A stretch of 64,000 bases of DNA from positions 1,922,001-1,986,000 of the forward strand of contig NZ_SHLC01000001.1 in assembly GCF_004217495.1 (NCBI RefSeq). The letters run 5' to 3'. The notes beneath the pieces are model-generated. The model did not search any database. It saw only the letters and a program-made list of their open reading frames with translations, and was not told the origin of the DNA. Below are positions 27,855-35,662 of the stretch, piece by piece; position 1 is the first letter of the stretch; every line of letters starts with the position of its first letter. Position numbers and translations under genes: made by a program. Source of the DNA: Microterricola gilva. GTDB lineage: Bacteria > Actinomycetota > Actinomycetes > Actinomycetales > Microbacteriaceae.

Positions 27855-28406
27855 CTAAGAGATCTTCTTGCGGCTGACGCGGCGGGCGGCGAGCTCGTCG
27901 CCGGAGTCCGCGCTCTGCACATTGAGCTCGACGAGGCTCGTCTCGACCTCGCGCAGCACCTTGCCGACGGCGATGCCGAAGACGCCCTGACCCCGGCTGA
28001 CCAGGTCGATGACCTCGTCGTCCGATGTGCACAGGTACACACTGGCGCCATCGCTCATCAGCGTGGTCTGGGCGAGGTCGTTCACGCCGCTCTCGCGCAG
28101 CTGGTTGACGGCCGTGCGGATCTGCTGGAGCGAGATGCCGGTGTCGAGCAGGCGCTTGACGAGCTTGAGAACGAGGATGTCGCGGAAACCGTAGAGACGC
28201 TGCGAACCGGAGCCTGCCGCACCGCGCACGGTGGGCTCGACGAGTTCCGTGCGGGCCCAGTAGTCGAGCTGGCGGTAGCTGATGCCGGCCGCACGGGCCG
28301 CAACGGCGCCGCGGTAGCCTGCTGCGTCATCGAGTTCGGGCAAACCGTCGGTGAAGAGCAGACCGAGGTCGTAGCGGTCTTTCTCGCTTCGACTGAGTTC
28401 ACTCAT
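27855..28406 (-). CDS. MerR-family regulator (Rv1830-like)
   Basis: DNA-binding regulator of 183 residues from ATG 28406, with GAGAGG seven bases upstream. The MerR helix-turn-helix is near residues 36-90: GISYRQLDYWARTELVEP, then GSGSQRLYGFRDILVLKLVKRLLDTGISL. Unlike classical MerR proteins there is no cysteine-rich or ligand pocket visible, and the C-terminal 90 residues are a small alpha/beta domain. In mycobacteria Rv1830 lies two genes from Rv1828, as here except that the bifunctional nuclease gene between them is missing. Target genes are unknown. Confidence 0.85.
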   Translation of the reverse strand: MSELSRSEKDRYDLGLLFTDGLPELDDAAGYRGAVAARAAGISYRQLDYWARTELVEPTVRGAAGSGSQRLYGFRDILVLKLVKRLLDTGISLQQIRTAVNQLRESGVNDLAQTTLMSDGASVYLCTSDDEVIDLVSRGQGVFGIAVGKVLREVETSLVELNVQSADSGDELAARRVSRKKIS

Positions 28407-28518
28407 ACGGCTGCCTCTCAAACGTCAACGGGGTGTGTGCACCCCACCAGAGCAACGCTACCGAGAGCGAGGCTCCCCGGCAACGACATCCGCACGAATG
28501 ATTCGGCGTGTCGCCCCG

Positions 28519-29217
28519 TCACGGTGCCAGACGGGCGAGCGCGGAGCGGATCAGGCTGCCGCGGACGACCTCCAACTGCCCGGCGATGTCGTGTGCACGC
28601 TCGATGACCTGGGCCCGACTCGAGGAGTCCTTGCGCCTCGCAAGGGGCGCAAGCGCCGACTCGATGAGGCCGAGTTCACGCTGGGCGGCGCCGCGGAAAC
28701 CGCGCAGATGACGCGGTTCAATGCCGGAGCGCTGCAGTTCGACGAGAGCACGCAACACGCTCAGCGACTCGTCGGTGTAGACCTCGGACGGCGAGACGAG
28801 CGATGCGGCGATGGCGTCGTCGAGCAGGCCGGCGTTCGCCCCCGACTCGCGCAACAACTCGTCGCGGCTGTAGCGGCGAACGGCCGAAAGCATCGACGGT
28901 GCAGACGGCGAAGCGCCTGGCAGGCTGGGCGTGCGGCCGGCGTCGATCTCGGCCAGGTGGCTGCGGATGACCTTGAGCGGGAGGTAGTGGTCGCGCTGCA
29001 TCGACAGGATCAGCTGCAGACGCTCGACATCGGCCGCGCAGAACTTGCGGTAGCCCGACTCGGTGCGGGCGGGAGACACAAGCCCCTGCTCCTCAAGGAA
29101 ACGGAGTTTCGACGGCGTGAGATCCGGAAACTCGGGGTTCAAATGCGCGAGCACCTGCCCAATGCTCAGTCGCGGAGCAGACCCGACCACCCGCGCCCTG
29201 GCCGTGGATGCGGGCAC
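28519..29217 (-). CDS. ftsR: MerR-family regulator FtsR (Rv1828-like)
   Basis: Winged-helix MerR-type regulator of 232 residues. Its corynebacterial homologue FtsR activates ftsZ. The N-terminal DNA-binding domain reads LSIGQVLAHLNPEFPDLT followed by SKLRFLEEQGLVSPARTESG and YRKFCAADVERLQLIL (residues 17-75). A central linker rich in Ser/Pro leads to a helical C-terminal domain (RYSRDELL to GLLDDAIAASLV) characteristic of Rv1828. GTG 29217 shares bases with the FHA gene stop (TAGTG), so the two are coupled, as garA-Rv1828 are in mycobacteria. Confidence 0.87.
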   Translation of the reverse strand: MPASTARARVVGSAPRLSIGQVLAHLNPEFPDLTPSKLRFLEEQGLVSPARTESGYRKFCAADVERLQLILSMQRDHYLPLKVIRSHLAEIDAGRTPSLPGASPSAPSMLSAVRRYSRDELLRESGANAGLLDDAIAASLVSPSEVYTDESLSVLRALVELQRSGIEPRHLRGFRGAAQRELGLIESALAPLARRKDSSSRAQVIERAHDIAGQLEVVRGSLIRSALARLAP

Positions 29218-29720
29218 TATTCGCTCGCAGCCTGGGCGAGGTCGAGCCGCGAGGCGTAGAAGGTGAGTCGGAACTTGCCGACCTGGACCTCGGCGCCGTC
29301 ACTGAGCAGCGCCGTCTCGATGCGGACGCCGTCGAAGTAGGTGCCGTTGAGCGAGCCGAGGTCTTTGACCTCGAACGCCGTGCCGTGCCGAAGGAACTCT
29401 GCGTGCCGACGCGACACCGTCACATCGTCGAGGAAGATGTCGGCATCCGGGTGGCGCCCGGCGCTCGTTACATCGCTGTCGAGAAGGAAGCGTGCCCCAC
29501 TATTGGGGCCACGGCGCACGATCAAAAGCGCCGATCCGGAGGGCAGCGCGGCGATGGCTTCCGCCTCTTCCTCGCTGATGTCGCCGTCGATGGCGACCAA
29601 CTGTGCGGCCAGCTCGCGGCTGAATGCCAGCGTCGTGTCCACCAGTTTCTGGTGCGCCTGAGTGTGATTCAACGGCGCAGCGCTCTCATCACTCGAGTTC
29701 TCCTGCTCGGAATCAACCAC
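29217..29720 (-). CDS. garA: FHA-domain protein, GarA/OdhI type
   Basis: Small phosphothreonine-dependent switch protein. In relatives it binds and inhibits 2-oxoglutarate dehydrogenase and glutamate dehydrogenase, and phosphorylation of an N-terminal Thr pair turns it off. It has 167 residues from GTG 29720 with a perfect GGGGAGG ribosome binding site. The FHA domain covers about residues 65-155 with GRHPDADIFLDDVTVSRRH and GSLNGTYFDG. The N-terminal phospho-motif is recognisable as VDTTLAF (T29/T30), matching VETTSVF of GarA/OdhI. A kinase of the PknB/PknL type would be its regulator. Confidence 0.88.
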   Translation of the reverse strand: MVDSEQENSSDESAAPLNHTQAHQKLVDTTLAFSRELAAQLVAIDGDISEEEAEAIAALPSGSALLIVRRGPNSGARFLLDSDVTSAGRHPDADIFLDDVTVSRRHAEFLRHGTAFEVKDLGSLNGTYFDGVRIETALLSDGAEVQVGKFRLTFYASRLDLAQAASE

Positions 29721-29783
29721 GGTAACCTCCCCTATATATCCAGCGTATCGGATTGGCGCGGCAGTTCCACACGGCCGGGGCAG

Positions 29784-30365
29784 TCATTTTGCCTGCACGG
29801 GTCGGATGACACGCAGCGTTTCAATAAGGTAGATCGCTCCGGCCCACCAGTAGAGGAAGGCGCCCCAGAGCGTGATCGCCCACGCGACCGGTTGGCTGAA
29901 CGGTGCGAGAGCGGGAACCGCGAGGCCGAGCATGATGAGCGGCATCCCGAGGAAGAGCGCGAAGGTGGCCACCTTGCCGAGCAGGTGCACGGGAAGCGGG
30001 CCGTAGCCGTAGTTGGCGAGCACGATGCCGAGCACGAGCAGCAGGAGGTCGCGGCCGACGATGACGGCGACGAGCCACCACGGGACCAGCTCCCTGAAGG
30101 CGAGTCCAATGATCGCGGCGAAGATGTACAGCCGGTCCGCCGCCGGGTCGAGGAGCTGGCCGAGCCGGCTCATCTGGTTGAAGCGGCGCGCGATGTAGCC
30201 ATCGAGGAAGTCGGTGAGGCTGGAGATGACGAGCACGGTGAGGGCGGCGGCATCCCGCCCCTGCATGAGTAGGACGAGGAAGACGGGCACCAACAGCAGA
30301 CGACCGAAGCTCAGGATGTTGGGCACCGTGAAGACGCGGTTGCTGAGTTCTGGCTGACCGGTCAC
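29784..30365 (-). CDS. pgsA: CDP-alcohol phosphatidyltransferase, PgsA type
   Basis: Integral membrane enzyme of 193 residues that probably makes phosphatidylglycerophosphate from CDP-diacylglycerol and glycerol 3-phosphate. The CDP-alcohol signature DGx2ARx8Gx3Dx3D is complete (DGYIARRFNQMSRLG then QLLDPAADR, near residue 57). Five or six hydrophobic helices follow. GTG 30365 is chosen since the family starts near VPNILSFGRLLLVP; a -10 hexamer TAGACT seven bases upstream suggests a leaderless start inside the end of the Nudix gene. Other head groups such as inositol phosphate cannot be excluded. Confidence 0.83.
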   Translation of the reverse strand: MTGQPELSNRVFTVPNILSFGRLLLVPVFLVLLMQGRDAAALTVLVISSLTDFLDGYIARRFNQMSRLGQLLDPAADRLYIFAAIIGLAFRELVPWWLVAVIVGRDLLLLVLGIVLANYGYGPLPVHLLGKVATFALFLGMPLIMLGLAVPALAPFSQPVAWAITLWGAFLYWWAGAIYLIETLRVIRPVQAK

Positions 30366-30372
30366 GCTTTCG

Positions 30373-30378
30373 AGTCTA
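30373..30378 (-). promoter_or_regulatory. -10 element for a leaderless pgsA transcript
   Basis: TAGACT on the minus strand ends seven bases before the GTG start of pgsA, identical in sequence to the pknL element. It overlaps the Nudix gene stop. Confidence 0.45.
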
Positions 30379-30867
30379 TCCAGCAGCCGCCCCCGGAAGC
30401 CGGAGGCGCAACGCGGGCCACGCCGCGGCGAATCCGGGGTGCAGGGGCCGGAGCTCGACATCGGCAGGGTGCACCCATTCCAGTGCGATGCTCTCCGGAT
30501 CGCTGATCACCGCGTCGAAGTGCTCAATCACCTCGGCGATCACGGTGGTGTAACTCCAGAATCCCTTGTCGAACACCGATTCACCGATCACGCGCAGAGC
30601 GGCAGCCGGAACGCCGGCCTCCTCGTTGGCCTCACGGAGGGCGGCGTGCGTTGCACTCTCCCCGTCATGCCGCGCGCCGCCTGGCAGCCCCCAGGTTCCA
30701 CCGTGGTGGCTCCACGCGGCCCGGTGCTGGAGCAGCACTCCCCTGGCCTCATCGCAAACGAGCAGCCCGGCCGCTCCGAACCGACCCCAGAACTTGCTGC
30801 CGTCCTGCCCGAACACCCACGCGTCCCCGCTGTCGCGCGGCGCGGCTGGCAGCGTCGGCACGCTCAT
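30376..30867 (-). CDS. Nudix hydrolase
   Basis: Hydrolase of nucleoside diphosphates linked to another moiety; the substrate is not evident. It has 163 residues from ATG 30867 (MSVPTLPAAPRDSGDAW), overlapping the upstream membrane-protein stop (ATGA). The complete Nudix box Gx5Ex7REUxEExGU is seen: G-ARHDG-E-SATHAAL-REANEEAGV, near residues 61-83, preceded by TWGLPGG. The family may be mutT-like house-cleaning or 8-oxo-dGTPase. Confidence 0.9.
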   Translation of the reverse strand: MSVPTLPAAPRDSGDAWVFGQDGSKFWGRFGAAGLLVCDEARGVLLQHRAAWSHHGGTWGLPGGARHDGESATHAALREANEEAGVPAAALRVIGESVFDKGFWSYTTVIAEVIEHFDAVISDPESIALEWVHPADVELRPLHPGFAAAWPALRLRLPGAAAG

Positions 30868-31406
30868 GCGACCGCTTCCACGGAGGCCGCGCCGAGCGGC
30901 TCCGCTCCGGCGCGCTGCGCGTTCTTCCGCGGCTTCGGGAAGGCCTCTCGCATGTGATCGCTGTCCAACACGTCGGAGACGCCGATGAGGATCAGGCTGA
31001 AGATGATCTGCTCCGTCACCATCCAGAGCGGGTAGAGGCCGGGGATCGCCGCAATCACGAGCGTGACCACCGGAAAGATCTTGCTGAACAGCCGGAGCCG
31101 CGAGTAGGCCCAGTAGAAGCCGCGCTGAGCCCGCCAGGCGAAGTAGAACAGCGTCACCGTCATGGCGAGCACGACGAGCGAGCGCATCCACACGGCGAAC
31201 GGGATCTCGACACCATCGAGCCAGAGCGCGGCGGCGACGACGACGGCCGCGCTGCCGATCAACAGCTCGGCGGCCAGGAGCCACGTGATCCAGACGAAGC
31301 TGCGGCGGGTGCGCGGGTGCTGCCTCATGTCTTCTGGGATGGTGATCCCCGCCGTGCGTCCGCCGGCGATGCGGTCGAGCGTGAGAAAGAGTGGTTCAAG
31401 GGTCAT
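30864..31406 (-). CDS. Four-helix membrane protein of unknown function
   Basis: I do not recognise the family. It has 180 residues from ATG 31406, with GGAGG seven bases upstream. Four hydrophobic segments are visible (about residues 38-62, 70-90, 105-125 and 128-145), with a soluble N-terminus and a charged C-terminus (DSDHMREAFPKPRK). The overlap with the Nudix gene implies cotranscription. It shares a divergent promoter region with the S4 gene. Confidence 0.75.
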   Translation of the reverse strand: MTLEPLFLTLDRIAGGRTAGITIPEDMRQHPRTRRSFVWITWLLAAELLIGSAAVVVAAALWLDGVEIPFAVWMRSLVVLAMTVTLFYFAWRAQRGFYWAYSRLRLFSKIFPVVTLVIAAIPGLYPLWMVTEQIIFSLILIGVSDVLDSDHMREAFPKPRKNAQRAGAEPLGAASVEAVA

Positions 31407-31436
31407 GCGTGCCTCCAGCTCAAGGCTACGCTCCCC

Positions 31437-31442
31437 TAGGCT
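31437..31442 (+). promoter_or_regulatory. -10 element for a leaderless S4-gene transcript
   Basis: TAGGCT, six bases, then the ATG at 31449; no ribosome binding site. It is the same hexamer and spacing as at idsA. Confidence 0.5.
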
Positions 31443-31448
31443 CGAGTC

Positions 31449-31826
31449 ATGGCACAGGATGGCACGACGCGCGTCGACAGTTGGCTCTGGGCCGTCCGCC
31501 TCTTCAAGACGCGCTCCGCGGCCACCGCGGCCTGCCGATCAGGCCACGTGCGGGTGAACGGTGAACGTGTCAAGGCGGCGCAGGGGGTGCGCATCGGAGA
31601 CGAGATCCGCATCCGCATCTCCGGCTTCGACCGGATCGTGGTCGCTCGCCGCCTGCTCGTCAAACGGGTCGGTGCGGATGTGGCCGCAGAGTGTTACACC
31701 GACAACACCCCGCCTCCGCCGCCGAAGTCCGAGATGGCACTCCTGCCCGTCCGTGATCGCGGAGCCGGCCGCCCGACGAAGCGGGATCGCCGCGAGATCG
31801 AACGGTTGCGGGGCGAACGGGAGTAG
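31449..31826 (+). CDS. S4-domain RNA-binding protein (Hsp15-like)
   Basis: Small RNA-binding protein; Hsp15-type proteins bind stalled 50S subunits carrying peptidyl-tRNA. It has 125 residues. The S4 domain spans about residues 8-55: TRVDSWLWAVRLFKTRS, then ACRSGHVRVNGERVKAAQGV, then GDEIRI. The C-terminal tail has a polyproline run and a basic stretch (KRDRREIERLRGERE), typical of actinobacterial members. The gene is followed by the second acyltransferase 51 bases later. Confidence 0.88.
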   Translation: MAQDGTTRVDSWLWAVRLFKTRSAATAACRSGHVRVNGERVKAAQGVRIGDEIRIRISGFDRIVVARRLLVKRVGADVAAECYTDNTPPPPPKSEMALLPVRDRGAGRPTKRDRREIERLRGERE

Positions 31827-31865
31827 CGCCCCATTTGCATGTCGCGGCGGGCATACGCACGGCCG

Positions 31866-31871
31866 TACAGT
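31866..31871 (+). promoter_or_regulatory. -10 element for a leaderless acyltransferase transcript
   Basis: TACAGT is followed by six bases and the ATG at 31878; there is no ribosome binding site in between. Confidence 0.45.
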
Positions 31872-31877
31872 TCAGTT

Positions 31878-32678
31878 ATGGCCACACGCAGGATCGAACC
31901 CGTCTACTCGACCATGATCGCCATCGGCCGTGGACTCTTCGGCGCATTGCGCCTGCGGCGGTCCGTCGCCGGCATCGAGAACATCCCGCGCGACGGGGGC
32001 GCGGTCCTCGCCATCACGCACTTCGGCTACCTCGATTTCGCGCTGACCGAGTGGATTGTCTACCTCGGCACGCGACGGCACGTGCGCTTCATGGCCAAGG
32101 AGAGCGCATTCGCCAACCCGCTCGTCGGCTGGCTGCTGCGCGGCATGCACCACATCCCCGTGAACATGAAAGCCGGGCATGCAGCGTTCGACAATGCCGT
32201 CGCCGCGCTGAAGTCCGGTGAGCTCGTCGGGGTCTTCCCCGAGGCCGGGGTGAACGCATCCTTCACCGTGCGCGAGCTGAAGAGCGGAGCAATGCGCATG
32301 GCCCAGAAAGCCGGAGTGCCGGTGATCCCCGTCGCGGTGTGGGGCGGACACCGTCTGCTGACGAAGAATCACAAGCCGACACTGCGCGAGGCGTACAAGG
32401 TACCGATCTCGGTAGCGATCGCCGACGCGATCACGGTTTCGCCGACGGACGAGCCACACGAACTCACCACGCGGCTGCGGCAGACGCTGCAGAGCATGGT
32501 CGACACGTTGCAGACCGGCTACCCCGTCGATGGCACCGGCGCCTGGTGGCAGCCGCGGCACCTCGGCGGAACCGCCCCGACTCCGGAGGAGGCCGCAGCG
32601 GCCGACGCTGCGCGTGACCGCCGGCGCGAGGCCGAGGCGGCCGAGCGCGCGGCCGAGAAGCACAAGCCGAACAGCTGA
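31878..32678 (+). CDS. 1-acyl-glycerol-3-phosphate acyltransferase-like protein
   Basis: PlsC-fold acyltransferase of 266 residues from ATG 31878 (MATRRIEPVYSTMIA). An in-frame ATG 13 codons upstream is also open but is not needed for the fold and the -10 element argues against it. The acid-base motif is HFGYLDF (Hx4D kept, but Thr replaces the usual Asn before it), and the second motif reads FPEAGVNAS where FPEGTRS is standard. Both changes suggest a different acceptor from the first PlsC gene (17690-18379). The tail is rich in Ala, Arg and Glu. Confidence 0.82.
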   Translation: MATRRIEPVYSTMIAIGRGLFGALRLRRSVAGIENIPRDGGAVLAITHFGYLDFALTEWIVYLGTRRHVRFMAKESAFANPLVGWLLRGMHHIPVNMKAGHAAFDNAVAALKSGELVGVFPEAGVNASFTVRELKSGAMRMAQKAGVPVIPVAVWGGHRLLTKNHKPTLREAYKVPISVAIADAITVSPTDEPHELTTRLRQTLQSMVDTLQTGYPVDGTGAWWQPRHLGGTAPTPEEAAAADAARDRRREAEAAERAAEKHKPNS

Positions 32679-32708
32679 CCACGGCCGAGCACCGGCCCGC
32701 GAGAATCA

Positions 32709-32738
32709 CGCGGGCCCGGTGAATTCACCGGGCCCGCG
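32709..32738. terminator. Bidirectional terminator (perfect 30-bp palindrome)
   Basis: A perfect palindrome built on CGCGGGCCCGGTGAATT and its complement lies between two convergent genes, 30 bases after the acyltransferase stop and 53 before the GAPDH stop. Confidence 0.75.
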
Positions 32739-32791
32739 CAGAAAAGGCGGGCCGGCGGCGCCGTCCGCCGCGCCGCTCGCCGGATGGGCTG

Positions 32792-34243
32792 CTAGACCGC
32801 TGCGCGCTCAGGCAACACGGTCGGGTGGGTCTGGGCCATCTGCTCGAGCACACGGACAACCTGGCAGCTGTAACCGAACTCGTTGTCGTACCAGACGTAG
32901 AGCACGAGGTTGTTCTCGGTGGCGATCGTTGCCAGGCCGTCGACGATGCCGGCACGGTGCGAGCCGACGAAATCGGTGGACACGACATCCGGGGAATCGA
33001 TGAAGTCGATCTGCTGGCGCAGGGTCGATCCGAGCGAGAGCTCGCGCAGGTAGGCGTTCACCTCTTCTCGGCTCGGGGTCGTCTCGAGCCGCAGGTTGAG
33101 GATCGCCAGCGAGACGTTGGGCGTCGGAACGCGGATCGCGCTCCCCGTGAGCTTGCCAGCCAGCTCCGGCAGCGCCTTGGCCACGGCCTTGGCAGCACCC
33201 GTCTCGGTGATCACCATGTTCAGCGCCGCGGACCGGCCACGACGGTCGCCGGAGTGGAAGTTGTCGATCAGGTTCTGATCGTTGGTGAAGGAGTGCACGG
33301 TCTCGACGTGCCCGTGCACGACGCCGTAGCGCTCGTTCACGGCCTTGAGCACCGGCGTGATGGCGTTGGTCGTGCAGGATGCCGCCGAGAGGATGGTGTC
33401 CTCAGCGGTGATGGTGTCGTGGTTGATGCCGTGCACGATGTTCTTCAGCTCACCCTTGCCTGGCGCGGTGAGCAGCACGCGGGCCACCCCCGGGCAGGCC
33501 AGGTGCTGGCCGAGCCCCTCCGCGTCGCGCCACCGCCCGGTGTTGTCGACGACGATGGCGTTGTTGATTCCGAACGCCGTGTAGTCGATCGACGCGGGAT
33601 CGTTCGAGTAGATCACCTGGATCAGCGTGCCGTTGGCGAGGATCGTGTTGTTCTCCTCGTCGACGGTGATCGTGCCGTCGAATGAACCGTGCACGGAGTC
33701 CCGGCGCAGCAGGCTCGCCCGCTTCACGAGGTCGTTCGCCGAACCCTTGCGCACGACGATCGCGCGCAGGCGCAGACCATCGCCGTGACCGGCGTGTGCG
33801 ATCAGGATGCGGGCGAGCAGACGCCCGATGCGTCCGAAACCGTAGAGCACGACATCCGTTCCGCCGCTCGACGCATCGTCACCGTTCAGCACGGGCTGGA
33901 GTTCGTCGCGCACGAACTCCTCGAGCGTGCGACCGTCGCCGCGCTCGGCGAAGCCGGAGACGAGGCGGGCGATGTCGATGGATGCCGGACCGGGTCGGAG
34001 CGCGCGGAGCGCCTCGAGCACCCGCATCGTGTCGTCGACGTCGAGCTCGGCGCCGTCGACCTGCTTCGCGAACTTGTGTGCCTTGAGGAGCCCGATGGCC
34101 GAGCGATTCAACAGCCGCCTGCCGTGAACCGATGTCACCACCCCGTGGTCTCGGTAGAGGCTGCCGATGATGGGGATCATCGCCTCGGCGCGTTCTTCAC
34201 GGCCGATCCAGAGCGTGCGGTGGGCGTCAAACTGCTGAGTCAC
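32792..34243 (-). CDS. Glyceraldehyde-3-phosphate dehydrogenase, long form
   Basis: NAD(P)-dependent dehydrogenase acting on glyceraldehyde 3-phosphate. It has 483 residues, about 130 more than the classical enzyme, because of an N-terminal extension before the Rossmann motif VVLYGFGRIGRLLARI. The catalytic cysteine is in SAASCTTNAITP and the later NEFGYS block is intact. GTG 34243 (VTQQFDAHRTLWIG) follows GAAGGA. Long forms of this kind, such as corynebacterial GapB, are thought to work in gluconeogenesis rather than glycolysis; that direction is inferred. Confidence 0.92.
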   Translation of the reverse strand: MTQQFDAHRTLWIGREERAEAMIPIIGSLYRDHGVVTSVHGRRLLNRSAIGLLKAHKFAKQVDGAELDVDDTMRVLEALRALRPGPASIDIARLVSGFAERGDGRTLEEFVRDELQPVLNGDDASSGGTDVVLYGFGRIGRLLARILIAHAGHGDGLRLRAIVVRKGSANDLVKRASLLRRDSVHGSFDGTITVDEENNTILANGTLIQVIYSNDPASIDYTAFGINNAIVVDNTGRWRDAEGLGQHLACPGVARVLLTAPGKGELKNIVHGINHDTITAEDTILSAASCTTNAITPVLKAVNERYGVVHGHVETVHSFTNDQNLIDNFHSGDRRGRSAALNMVITETGAAKAVAKALPELAGKLTGSAIRVPTPNVSLAILNLRLETTPSREEVNAYLRELSLGSTLRQQIDFIDSPDVVSTDFVGSHRAGIVDGLATIATENNLVLYVWYDNEFGYSCQVVRVLEQMAQTHPTVLPERAAV

Positions 34244-34309
34244 AAAGGTTCCTTCGCGTGGCCGCACAGGATCACCGTGCCCGGCCTCGTTGCCTGATGG
34301 GGATACCCC

Positions 34310-35356
34310 TCAGTCTACCGATTCCGCGAGGAGCTCCCGTACGCGCGGTGCCACGGCGCTGCCGTAGAGCTCGATGCTCTGCATCAGCTGCGCGTGCGGC
34401 ATCGTGCCGTTGCTGTACTTGAGGTCGAAGCGTTCCGCGCTGAGCGCGGTCACCGCTGCCGCGATCTTCTGCGCGACCGTTTCGGGCGACCCGACGTAGA
34501 GCGCGCCGTCCGGCCCGGCCGAGTCCTCGAACTGTTCCCGTGTCATCGGGGGCCAGCCGCGTTCCCGGCCGATGCGCTCCTGCATCACCGAGTAGTGCGG
34601 CCAGAGCTGCTCGCGGGCGATCGCATCGGTCTCGGCGACGTGACCGGGCGAGTGGATGCCGACGGGCTGCGCGGGCTGCCCATACTGCGCGAGCGCGCGG
34701 TGGTAGAGGTCGACGTATGGAGCGAACCGCACGGGGCTGCCGCCGATGATCGCGAGCATGAGGGGAAGGCCGTGCCGTGCCGTGCGCACAACGGACTCCG
34801 GGCTGCCGCCGACACCGACCCAGGTGCGCAGCGTTCCCGACTCGGTGTGCGGGTAGACGTTCTGCTCGCTCAGCCCCGAGCGGACCGTGCCCTGCCAACT
34901 CACCGGGCCCTGCTTGATCAGCTCGACGAAGAGTTCGAGTTTCTCCTCGAAGAGCTCCTCGTAGCGATCAAGCGAGAGCCCGAACAGCGGGAACGACTCG
35001 GTGAACGAGCCGCGCCCGAGGATCACCTCCGCACGCCCGCCGGAGATTCCGTCGAGGGTCGCGAAGCGCTGGTAGACGCGAACCGGGTCGTCGCTGCTGA
35101 GCACGGTGACGGCCGAGCCCAGGTGGATGCGCTCGGTCTTCGCCGCGATCGCCGCGAGCACGACCTCAGGGGCGGAGACGGCGAAGTCGGCGCGGTGGTG
35201 CTCACCGATGCCGATGAAGTCGAGTCCCATCAGATCGGCCCGCGCACCCTGCTCGACGAGGTTGCGCAGCACCTCACCGTGCGAGAGCGGGTGCCCGTCG
35301 GCGTCGAAGGTGACGTCGCCGAAGGTATCGATTCCGAGTTCCAGTGCCCGCGTCAT
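34310..35356 (-). CDS. LLM-class flavin-dependent oxidoreductase
   Basis: Luciferase-like monooxygenase fold protein of 348 residues that would use reduced FMN or F420; the substrate is unknown. Conserved stretches are FIGIGEHHRADFAVSAPE near residue 46, HLGSAVTVLSSDDPVRVYQR near 78, and GRAEVILGRGSFTESFPLFG near 106. TWVGVGGSPESVVRTA and SPGHVAETD are also family-typical. ATG 35356. It lies 60 bases downstream of csrA on the same strand, so it may be read from the end of the flagellar operon, but a functional link is not evident. Confidence 0.88.
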   Translation of the reverse strand: MTRALELGIDTFGDVTFDADGHPLSHGEVLRNLVEQGARADLMGLDFIGIGEHHRADFAVSAPEVVLAAIAAKTERIHLGSAVTVLSSDDPVRVYQRFATLDGISGGRAEVILGRGSFTESFPLFGLSLDRYEELFEEKLELFVELIKQGPVSWQGTVRSGLSEQNVYPHTESGTLRTWVGVGGSPESVVRTARHGLPLMLAIIGGSPVRFAPYVDLYHRALAQYGQPAQPVGIHSPGHVAETDAIAREQLWPHYSVMQERIGRERGWPPMTREQFEDSAGPDGALYVGSPETVAQKIAAAVTALSAERFDLKYSNGTMPHAQLMQSIELYGSAVAPRVRELLAESVD

Positions 35357-35416
35357 CCGTGTCTCCTTGATTCGTGAGTGCGTTCGCCTCCGACAAGAAC
35401 CGCGCAGACGGCGCGG

Positions 35417-35662
35417 CTATTCCGAGGGCGCTGTGAGCTTGCCGAGGCTTTGCACGAGTCGCTGCTCGTCGTCGGCGCCGGCGGTCGTCGCCGCGACATT
35501 GGCATCTGCGACGGCCTGGACGACCTCTGAGCGCTGGATCTTGATCCCGCGCGGGGCGTCCACCCCGATGCGGATGCTGTCGCCGCGTGCGTCGAGAACG
35601 GTGATGACGATGTCGTCACCGATGAGGATCTTCTCCCCTGGTTTTCGCGTCAAGACAAGCAT
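35417..35662 (-). CDS. csrA: Carbon storage regulator CsrA
   Basis: RNA-binding translational repressor that recognises GGA in hairpin loops. It has 81 residues with the canonical N-terminus MLVLTRKPGEKILIGDDIVI and the C-terminal core GVDAPRGIKIQRSEV, followed by a longer, Ala/Asp-rich tail than the usual 61-75 residues. The ATG shares bases with the stop of the FlhF-like gene (TGATG). The likely target is the flagellin leader at 62043-62089. No FliW gene, the CsrA antagonist in Bacillus, is seen in this window. Confidence 0.95.
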   Translation of the reverse strand: MLVLTRKPGEKILIGDDIVITVLDARGDSIRIGVDAPRGIKIQRSEVVQAVADANVAATTAGADDEQRLVQSLGKLTAPSE

